In this document: piece after piece, positions 25,701-36,900 of the stretch
Position numbering within the stretch: position 1 is the stretch's first letter
How the letters are laid out: every line of letters begins with the position of its first letter
From: Nematostella vectensis
Lineage: Eukaryota > Cnidaria > Anthozoa > Actiniaria > Edwardsiidae
NCBI RefSeq assembly: GCF_932526225.1
Contig: NC_064046.1
Span: forward strand, 1,364,001-1,428,000
Length of the DNA: 64,000 nt
Direction: 5' to 3'
Notes under the pieces: generated by a model
Seen by the model: only the letters and a program-made list of their open reading frames with translations
Database searches by the model: none
Told to the model about the DNA's origin: nothing
Program-made: the position numbers and the translations under genes

Positions 25701-27962
25701 CTGATAAACGACAATCTCCCACAATACACCGATCAGCAGTTGATGGAATGACGCATGCGCACTGAAGAAACAAATGCATTCAAGGGTGAGACATCGGGGT
25801 GCCTGTGCTAATAGAAGGAGTAGGACTGGGAACGGAAAGGGCAGAGTCAAATCTATACTAATCACCTGAGTTCCTGGTAGATTATAACTGGCCCGTGCGG
25901 CTGAATGCTGTTTTTTGCGAGGATGATAATCAAGTCTTTCAACATATCAGCCAACTGAGCTCTATCCTCCTCCTGAAACAAAATGAAGGACTAATATCAC
26001 ACACTGAGCCTGCTAACATATACGCAAATACATCACTAGGGCGTATTCACCTCAGGGCTAATATCACACACTGAGCCTGCTAACAAGTACGCAAATATTA
26101 TTGCGTATATATTTTTATATAATATTATATAATAATATTATTACTTGGATTATGTCATGAAGATGTCAAGGGGGTGCATAAATAGTCACGTGAGGTGTGA
26201 CGACATCGAAGTGTGGTTGCCTGACGATGTTTCTATCACGAGATATGAGTATTTTCGTTTTAATGGCGTCATCGACGTCACACCTCACATGAATATTTAT
26301 GCACCCCCCCTTGACACCTACATGACATTCTCCAAGTGTGGTTGCCCGACAATATTTCTCTTACGAGATATGAGCATAGGTTAGGTTTTAGAACAGGTAA
26401 TCTATATCACTAAAGCTTTTTCTAAGTGTTTCTTTTGTGGCAACTGGCCCGTACCCAGGATTTCTATTTCGGAATCTGAAAAAGTGGACCTATTTTTTAT
26501 TTTTTATTTTTTTTTTTTTGGGGGGGGGAGATTCTTTGATAAAAATCTGAACACCCCCTGCACCCCCCCTGGGTACGGGCCTGCACCCCCCTGGGTACGG
26601 GTCTGTACGCCCCTGGGTACGGGCCTGCACCCCCCCTGGGTACGGGTCTGTACCCCCCTGGGTACGGGTCTGTACGCCCTTACCTAGTTGAATAGTTTGA
26701 ATAATGCACAAGCATGTTTTATCGATGCAAATTAATTCATTGAGATTCCAAGAAAGAGGTTCTTACCTCTTCAAAACATCCCAGCACACCAACCAGTAAA
26801 ACGGGAATACAAGCGGAGGACAACAACTCTTCTCGTTTCACGTCATCTCCTTCCACTAGAACACAGCAAGAACACACGAATGAGTCTCACATGAGGATGA
26901 GATCACGGACCTTGCACTTTGAACACATTTCTTACCGGACGCAGCTGGTAATACATTAAGTCTGTTTATGAAATGGGACTTTAACTGAGGAGAAACGAAA
27001 ACAAATATTTGTGAGCTATAAGGGCATGGGTTGACCAGATAACAGGCTGAAAAAAAAAGGTCGTCTAGCACACTTCACTCGAGATTCTGTTATCGTTGTA
27101 ATTGGCCGCTCAGATGGGTGGTGGACTGGGGACCTTTAGCCCCTTTGCGTGACTCAAGCCCCTTTAAGTGTGACCCCCTTCATAGTAATACATTTCCCCT
27201 TCATAGTAATACATTTCCCCTTCATAGCAATACATTTCTCCTCCATAGTAATACATTCCCCTTTATAGTAATACATTTCCCCTTCATAGTAATACATCTC
27301 TCCTTCATAGTAATACATTACCCCTCCATAGTAATACATTTCCCTATAGTAATACATTTCCCCTTCATAGTATTACATTTTAATTTTTAAATCCCCCTCT
27401 CCAAATGAGCCAATGATTTCTGATGTCAAAGATATTTTTTAAATAAACAAGAACCCGCACTATAAAAAGGCCTGGACCAGGTCCACGAAATGCTCAGTTG
27501 TCAGTAAACTGCAACGCGGTGCGGAGCTCCGGAGTCCAGTCAAGCGTGTCTTGTTTGCCCACGAGGAGCGAAACCCAAACTCAACTTTTGAAGCGCTTTT
27601 CTTCTCGTTTGCTCGGTTTATTTTCTCTTGACTACTAACAGTGAATAACCCACCAAAAGAGCAGGAATGTGCACTAGAAATTAGTTCAAATTGCTCACGA
27701 TAACATAACTAAAAAGCCTCCCCACCAATGCAATGTTCCGCGTGTTGTCATCTTGAAGTTTTAATTTTATTCATCCGAAAGAGGGCGGAGCTAAGCACTT
27801 TTATAGTGCGGGTCCTTGTTTAAAGTGTGACGCACGCTACCGTGGCCGCGAAGAAATTGTTTACCTTGCTGTGAATGTAGGAGCGACCGAATGTATAACA
27901 AATCGTGCGATAGAGGACCATCAGATGCTGAACGCACTCGACCAGCGAACTGTGCACTCGGC
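19706..27962 (-). CDS. RELCH: RELCH exons 19-30: second HEAT half and C-terminus
   Basis: Residues about 784-1165. Landmarks are [12 protein letters not shown] (exon 19), [16 protein letters not shown] (exon 21), [20 protein letters not shown] (exon 23), [11 protein letters not shown] (exon 24), [20 protein letters not shown] (exon 25), [14 protein letters not shown] and [13 protein letters not shown] (exon 26) and [12 protein letters not shown] (exon 27). Exon 29 gives [14 protein letters not shown] and exon 30 gives the basic tail [17 protein letters not shown]. The exon 28 acceptor was taken as GTAG at 22872-22869, because it restores the Cys-Phe-Ile-Ser match and the phase left by exon 27. 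Intron 29 (19854-22388) is nearly all polypyrimidine on the coding strand. Confidence 0.92.
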
Positions 27963-30900
27963 CTACAACGATCAAAAGTGACAATCACGCCACTCTCGCA
28001 TAACACAGAGTTACACAAAGCATCCATTTTTAAAGTACGATTGTCAGGTAACTGAGGTATTCTAAGGGCACGTTTTTTTTAACTCGTGATTCCGGAATGA
28101 GAATGATTAGAATAGAAAAAGCTCGCGTTCGTTCATCCCGCGTCCCATTCCGGAATGGAATGAAGGCCATTCCACCCATTCTGCTGTATAGGACCACAAG
28201 TAGCGTCAAATCTAATATAGTGGCTGATTTGTAAGGTGGATCGAGTTATTAGCTAAAAACATCTACGTACTTCAAGGAAGCTAAATATGAAAATATAGAT
28301 TAAAAGGCCCAAAAATCCTGTAAAAGGAGCTGAATGTAGGCGTCCTTACCAGCGATGTCACACAGCTTCGGAATGCTAAGAAATAAAAAAAAAAAAAAAT
28401 AAAAATAAAATCATAAGCTATTTCTCTGGATCTAAGCGTGCTATTAAATAAAACGTACCATTCGTATTGTAACCACGACAGAGACTCCCATGATGCAAAT
28501 CGGTCGGATGTGACGTATTTGTCGAATCGGCGCACAAGGAGCGCGAGAAGCTGATCACTACCAATGATTACATCCATCTGCTGGAGGGGGGAGGGGGCGG
28601 GCAGAAAGCGGTCCTCATCCACTACAAAGAAAAGCAGGAGCGTATTCGTAGTAACCGTAGGGTCCCGAGGGAGGGGAGATTTTGCTTTCAAGATGGCGAC
28701 TCGTTCCACAGGGAGCCCAGATTAATATAAGCTCGTTTTTCTCATGACTATTTCATCAAAATAAGTGTCAGGGTTTTACTAATACAAGCTTCCACTTTAT
28801 TGTCATGCTCCCGTATACCTCCATTTCGATCTTGAATTAATTGAATAAACCACGGCTGTACAGACTGTACTTTTTGGATCATGACCAGTCATCTTGAATT
28901 TAGTTCGAGTTCAAGTCAATAGATAGTCAACCAGGCGGCGCCGAGTTGACTATTTGACTAATAGAAAAAAATAACGTGAGCAGTTTAAGTATTAATCCAC
29001 TCACATACTACCTTCAAATAAATGGCGATTTTAATAATTCTCAGTAATAAATAACCGCTTTTGTCGCCGCCTTTTCGCTAATTACTATCTATGGCTCAAT
29101 AGATAAAAAGTACGGAAGCCAATCAGATTGCGAGATTCGTGATATTATGTGAGTGGATTTATCCTAAAATGTGATAGTAATGTCAGCCGGCAACTAACTA
29201 ACTACTAACCGGCAACCTTGTATGCTTGGACATCTTCTATCCTTTTTGCGAATGCAGCTGCAATAAAAAAAAAAAAAATAAGAAATGCAGATATTTCTAG
29301 ATAATTGAGTGGAAGTGCCGTTTGACATGATAAGCCGTGTGGTTTTAACCAGTTTACCGTGTGAATTAGAAATATAGAGCCGTAAAGCGCCCAATATAGG
29401 AATCTGCGTAGCAATATGGGAATCTGATAAGACTAAATGGAATAAGAAAATCAGACAGAAAACAAGCAAAATAGGGGTTTTACCGTACCTAAGCATAACA
29501 CGAAGGTGGATTTTATGGAGAGTAAAAAAAGGTGGTCAGTATATGAAGGTCTTGTCTGGATGTTACATAAAGGCATAGCGTGTAGGTGGTCGGTATATAA
29601 AGGTCTTGCCTGGACGTTACATTAAGGCATAGAGTGAAGGTGGTCGGTATATAAAGGTCTTGCCTGGACGTTACATTAAGGCATAGAGTGTAGGTGGTCG
29701 GTATATAAAGGTCTTGCCTGGACGTTACATTAAGGCATAGAGTGAAGGTGGTCGGTATATAAAGGTCTTGCCTGGACGTTACATTAAGGCATAGAGTGAA
29801 GGTGGTCGGTATATAAAGGTCTTGCCTGGACGTTACATTAAGGCATAGAGTATAGGTGGTCGGTATATAAAGGTCTTGCCTGGACGTTACATTAAGGCAT
29901 AGAGTGAAGGTGGTCGGTATATAAAGGTCTTGCCTGGACGTTACATTAAGGCATAGAGTGAAGGTGGTCGGTATATAAAGGTCTTGCCTGGACGTTACAT
30001 TAAGGCATAGAGTGAAGGTGGTCGGTATATAAAGGTCTTGCCTGGACGTTACATTAAGGCATAAAGTGTAGGTGGTCGGTATATAAAGGTCTTGCCTTGA
30101 CGTTACATTAAGGCATAAAGTGTAGGTGGTCGGTATATAAAGGTCTTGCCTGGACGTTACATTAAGGCATAGAGTGAAGGTGGTCGGTATATAAAGGTCT
30201 TGCCTGGACGTTACATTAAGGCATAGAGTGAAGGTGGTCGGTATATAAAGGTCTTGCCTGGACGTTACATTAAGGCATAGAGTGTAGGTGGTCGGTATAT
30301 AAAGGTCTTGCCTGGACGTTACATTAAGGCATAGAGTGTAGGTGGTCGGTATATAAAGGTCTTGCCTGGACGTTACATTAAGGCATAGAGTGAAGGTGGT
30401 CGGTATATAAAGGTCTTGCCTGGACGTTACATTAAGGCATAGAGTGAAGGTGGTCGGTATATAAAGGTCTTGCGTGGACGTTACATTAAGGCTAAGAGTG
30501 TAGGTGGTCGGTATATAAAGGTCTTGCCTGGACGTTACATTAAGGCATAAAGTGTAGGTGGTCGGTATTTTAAGGTCTTGCCTGGACGTTACATTAAGGC
30601 ATAGAGTGAAGGTGGTCAATATATAGAGTTCTCTTCTCAGCGTAATATTTAGGCGTCAGATTGTAAAGAATAAAATGGTCGGTAAATAGAGGCTTCACCT
30701 GAGCGTCATACTTCGGCATAGAGTGTAAGGAAAGTAAGGTGGTCAGTATACGGAGGTCTTACCTGTGCGTAATAAATAAGCGAAAATCGTAAAGAAAATA
30801 ATGGTGGTCGGGATGTAGAGGTCTTACCTGAGCGTTATCTATAAGCGAAAATCGTAAGGAGAGTAAGGTGGTCTGGATATAGAGGTCTTTTAAGTTATAA

Positions 30901-33900
30901 CTGAGCGTCATACGTAGGCATAGAATGTAAGAAAAGTAAGGTGGTCGGTATATGGAGGTCTTACCTGAGCGTAGTATATAAGCGAAAATCGTAAGGAGAT
31001 TACGGTGGTCGGGATGTAAAGGTCTTACCTAAGCGTTACTTATAAGCGAAAATCGTAAGGAGAGTAAGGTGGTCGGGATGTAGAGGTCTTTTAAGTAAAA
31101 ACTGAGCGTCATACGTAGGCATAAAATGTAAGAAATTTAAGGTGGTCAGTATATGGAGGTCTTACCTGAGCGTAATATATAAGCGAAAATCGTAAAGAAA
31201 ATAATGGTGGTTGGGATGTAGAGGTATTTTATGTAAAAACTGAGCGTCATACGTAGGCATAGAATGTAAGAAATTTAAGGTGGTCAGTATATGGAGGTCT
31301 TACCTGAGCGTAATATATAAGCGAAAATCGTAAGGAGAGTAAGGTGGTCGGGATGTAGAGGTATTTTAAGTAAAAACTTAGCGTCATACGTAGGCATAGA
31401 ATGTAAGAAATTTAAGGTGGTCAGTATATGGAGGTCTTACCTGAGCGTAATATATAAGTGAAAATCGTAAGAGATTATGGTGGTCGGGATGTAGAGGTCT
31501 TACCTGAGCGTAATATATAAGCGAAAATCGTAAGGAGAGTAAGGTGGTCGGGATAAAGAGGTCTTACCTGAGCGTAATATATAATCGAAAATCGTAAGGA
31601 GAGTAAGGTGGTCGGGATGTAGAGGTCTTACCTGAGCGTAATATATAATCGAAAATCGTAAGGAGAGTAAGGTGGTCGGGATGTAGAGGTCTTACCTGAG
31701 CGTAATACATAAGCGAATAGAGCAGGGACAAGCGACGTGAAGACCTTGATGTATCTGGCCACTCGGCTACGGACCACGTCTAGCGTCAGGCTGGCGTCTT
31801 CATCCGCCACGCCTTGCTCTTCAACATTCATAACTTGATCAAGATCCTAAAGGAGAAACGGACTTTCAAACGCAATTACAACGATTTGGTGACATAAGGG
31901 CGGTGAGAACAGTGTTCGTTAGGTTAAACACTGATAATAACCACGAATTTGGCTGAAATGTGCCTTGTTTGCGACGCGCTCTCTGCGTTTAAAATTCGTA
32001 GTTTATTATAAGAAGTTAGCCTAACAAACTCTGTTCCTACCGCCCTAGGTGACGCGTGATTTCGTAGGCCATAAAACCTAATTCACATGAGACAATTATT
32101 ATAGTAGCGAACTGAATCCGCTTGAATCACTATGAAATTTGTTCCATCATGCGATAAAAACTGCTCCAGACTATTTCTAAAGCATCAAAGAATGCAAGGA
32201 AACATATTTGACAAATGAGCGAATTCAAAAAACAAATCAAAACAAGAGCGAAACAAAATTATCCAGCAAGTGTAATCTACAAACTTTACTGGCCTCTCGT
32301 GGTACTCACATCAAGCGATTTGTTGATGCTTTGGAGTAGTGAAGGCGCGAGATGAGACTCGAGCTTGTTTAGGTCCATGCTCCAATCAGCGAGGGCGGGG
32401 AGTAACACGTGCTGTGCGGCGCGAACCACGTGATCAGTGGCGTCATTTAGCGTGATCATCAGCAGCTCGTGCGCCTAGAAGGAATCCCATATATGGCAAT
32501 AGATCATTAACAAGGAAAAGACAGCGTATTTCAAGTCCCATCGGAACATGATGTTGCCTCAACTAGGCAGCCCATTGTTTAAATATCGTCACTGCTGTTA
32601 CATTTCAGTAGAGAATTTAACCTTTGGTAACCGGTTTCCCTGTCCAGTACAAACACTGGAGCTGGACGAGACGGTCTTGGATTGGCAGCCATTTTGGATT
32701 TTCTGGGTCACGTGAAATCGAAGGTTTGCTTGGGTGGATTAAGGCAAAACTTGTTATGTATCATAAACTATTGTTAATAAACAGATCCCCGGTGACAAAG
32801 CTCCGTTAAAATGTTTTCCATCCTCGCCATATGAAAAATCGTTTGCTTAATGAAACATGCCTGTAAAACTGTAAGTACCCAAACTTGGGCGTGGCATCCC
32901 ATCAAAAACTGTTCATGGCATAGATGTTAATCCATATACAGAAGTAAAATCATTAACTAGCACATTTAGTGTGTTTTATATTCATTTTTATCGTAGTAAT
33001 TGCATCTCTATAACACTGAAAGTGTTGCCCTTGTAACGATAATATGGAATATCAGCCTTTATCTACCTGAAAAAGTTTGGGCCCGTACATTACCATTAAG
33101 TGTATGTTTCCTTCATTTTTGTGATAATCAATTCCACCCCTATAAAACTAGACGTACTTGCTTTTGGGCGTGGCATCCTATCTAGAATTACTGGTGGTGC
33201 ATAGATCTATCACCCTGCCAAATTTCATAACCCTACTATTAATTTGAACAATTCTGCACCATTTTGCTGCACTACTAACTAATTAAATTCTCTATTAACC
33301 CTAACCCTTTGATTAAATGCTCTGTTAACCCTAACCCTTTGATTAAATGCTCTGTTAACCCTAACCCTTTGATTAAATGCTTTGTTAACCCTAACCCTTT
33401 GATTAAATTCTCTGTTAACCCTAACTCCCTCACATTCTCTTCCACCCTGCACAATGTTAGGGCTCTCACCTGGTCGTATTTGTCTGAGTTCTCCATGTAA
33501 GCTAGGACTAGACCCAGGCTCTTGGTAACTGCCTCCCGGACCTCCTCATTCCGATCATCCATCAACATTTGTCTCAACATGGACCAGACAAGGGACGAAC
33601 GGATGGTGTCCTAATAAGGCATATATTGTAACACATCAATACACAAAACACATATATGAACCAGACAAGGGACAAATGGATGGTATCCTAATAAGGCATA
33701 TAACACATCAATACACATCTTACACATATGTACCAGACGAATGGATGGTGTCCTAATAAGGCATATAACACATCAATACACATCTTACACATATGAACCA
33801 GATGAATGGATGGTGTCATTATACATTATACACAACATACGTCTAAGGCTGGACAAGAGCCAATAGAAATCTTTACTCCTTACTTACAAATAAGTTGAAT

Positions 33901-36900
33901 AAACCATATAAATCCAAGCCAACTAGTACAAGCTCTTACCGGTAAGTAAGGGGAGAGAACACCGCATGCCTCAGCCACTAGCAATCTTCTCTCGTGATAC
34001 TTGTGAGTTATCTAAAACAATAAGCACGAAGTGAGGAGAAGAGATAAAGATTTACATGAACGTTTTACATCAATAGGTAAATAAAATGAATAACAAAAAC
34101 AGCAACAAGCCCACCATATAAGTAAAATGTTTTGACTATTCCAAAGCCAATAAAAAAACAACACGAAAGTGCTTTGAGGTTGACTAGACAATACTTTGAA
34201 GGGCTTGACACGCATGTACTTTAAAAAAAAAAAAACAATAAAAAAGACAGAGTTTGTAACAAAAAAGTGTAAACTCTTTACTTCATCCAAGTAAAGCAAA
34301 CCCAGTTTTCCGTGAAATGGATTGTATAGGAAAATTAAAGTTGGTTTACTCTATTTATTAATTTCATTGTACGAGTAAACGTATAGCCTATAGCAAAACC
34401 TAAAAGTACTATTTTCAATGTTCAGGCGCAACATTGTATTTAATAAACCTGTTGACTGTTTCTGAGCATCTTAGAATAATTATTTTTCGACCATGCAGAT
34501 GCCCCTTCGACCCATGATGCATGGAACCCATCGGGTAACTAAAGAAACATGAATGTAATATGCACCTATTATCATTAATATAATCCAGCATTAGCTTCGA
34601 CTTGATTCGGCGAGTCAGCTTCACTTTGTGAATGCCCCTACAGCACATGTGCTAAAAATGTACAGTATATTTTGTGTCTTTCATCATTAAAGAATCGTAT
34701 ATTTGTTGAAGGAAGTGACATCTACCTGTTCCCACCATTGGGGTAAAAGTTCTGCTTCGACTCGAGTCGGCTCCACCACTTGTGCAAAGGCAGCACATCC
34801 ATTCATAATCATCTGTCTGTAAACAAGAGAGTGACTGGCATCAGAAGATAGTTACATAGTTGAATTTATAAGGTCTGCAGATATTTGTTCCTCTTGCTAC
34901 AATGGAGTGAGCCTATAAGGCTTACATACTTCTCCATCTGGTCGCTTGATGAGGTTGAAGAGCATGAGTGAACATACCTTTGTTCTTCATCTGGTCGCTT
35001 GATGAGGTTGAATAGCATGTGTAGCAGATTATCTCTGTCCTTGGCGTGTGGGTGATGGATGGCAGTGCAAATTATAACAGGTATTAACTCCTCTCTCTTG
35101 TTCAGTAACACATTTGGCACAATGTGTGGCAAGCAGCGTGCAAGGATCAGTACCAGGTCATCACTTGTCTCACAAAGTTGGGATACCTACAGATGGATGG
35201 AAGATTTTGATGGACATTTTGGTTAGTCAGGGAACATAGACATAGGAGAATACATTTTTTTTAGAATAATAACAACAATAGCATATCCTAGTTTTATTCC
35301 ATTGAACTTGTTTTCTATTTTACATGTATATAACTAATATCTATATATAATAATAACACACAAACTATATCAAATATTGCAAATATTAGATGATTTCAAT
35401 TTACTTAGCGAGTCAGATTTCCTAATGTGAAGTGAACTTATGGCTGAATAGAATGGAAAAGAGCTATCATAAACATGTTTTTCAAATTTTTGAACTAGAA
35501 GTATTATTGGTGACAGAAGGGAGTGAGCTGGTGTGTACAAGATAGCAAATAGCATTTTAAATTGAGTCGATGATGAAGAGTTTAGAAAATTACGTGTAAC
35601 ACAACACCCATGATTTCTCTTACCTCCCCTGCAAGTCTGTTATCTAGGTTGATGTGAGATGTAGAACGAAGTGCTTCTCTGAAGGCAGGAGATGTCTTCC
35701 TTGTTGAACTAGCCCAACAAACAAAAGTGAAATAAGTATTCCAAGTATTAAGGAAAATAAATGTGACCTTACAAATATATGTAAACAGAACTAGAAAACC
35801 AGCTTACCTATAAATTGGAAGCGTCTTTTTATCAGTATTATTTGTTTTATTCTGGCAAGTAAATAAAATGGCTGCTGGTTAGAATTCAACTTTAAAAACT
35901 CCAGGACACAGTGTTACCAGCTCAAGTGGTTTATGCAGTTGTTTACTGGGATCATACATCCATCTAACAGAATACAATCATACCACGCATTACTTGGTGC
36001 ATAATGTCCAATCGACAGTAACTTGTTTTCTTATGTACGTCTGTCATGCTATCTCTGCCTATCCTATAAGATTAAAGCCGCATTGCGACCAGTTTACTTC
36101 CGGTCGATTACATAACAATCTCCAATTATTTTTAAAGGAAAACGCGAAAAAAAAATATTGAAAGCAGGGTGTCTATTGGAAGTTTCTTCGAGGATGTGAT
36201 CGATAATTTAGAGCGGATTGCCTGTTAAATATCTCAAATTCTAATAGATTCTTTTGTCTTTTAACGGTTGAGGTTTCCGTCGGACCTCCGGAAGTAAACT
36301 CGTGACAATGTGGCTTTAATAGGTAACAGCTTATAGAGATGCAAGGTGGGCGCATTGCATACTTTTTTACTTTACTTTTTTTTTACCTTTTGCTCAATCT
36401 GATCTCCTGATTCCAGGCAAGAGTATTTGATTTCAACGTCAACTGGAGCGTTCTCCTCCACATCACCCTGTGCTTCACAGTTTCCTCTGTCCTCCTCTCT
36501 TTCATCCTCTTCTTCTACTCCTCCATTCTCACTCTCCAAAAGAGAAATGCTTATCTCAGGAAGATCTTGAATGGACTGATCAGTTATACTTAAGTCAGTC
36601 TGGTCAGATCCACCTTTGATAGGAGTGATTGTCCTATTATCTGATTGGTCAGATCTTGTTGGGCTGACAGCACGGATAGGTGAGGAAGCCTGCTGGAAAT
36701 CCCTGATATCACAGAGATGAGGGAAAGATTAGAAGATATCATAAGCTGAATTTATGTTCATTAGTCTGCTGTTTAAATGTGTGACCACAGAGCTCAGCAA
36801 GGCCACAAGTTCATAAAAAATCAAGGATGCAAAGCACCTTCCATACCGTTCCACTTTCTCCATGTTTTGCACAAGGGTTTGGTTATCAAACTTAAGTTCA

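Noticed and set aside
29513-30619. A 368-codon repetitive frame ([11 protein letters not shown] units)
   Set aside because: The period is 54 bp, so one frame remains open by arithmetic. It lies within RELCH intron 15 and derives from copied splice-junction DNA.
29513-31695. CRISPR-like array
   Set aside because: Units are contiguous tandem copies without unique spacers, in an animal intron.
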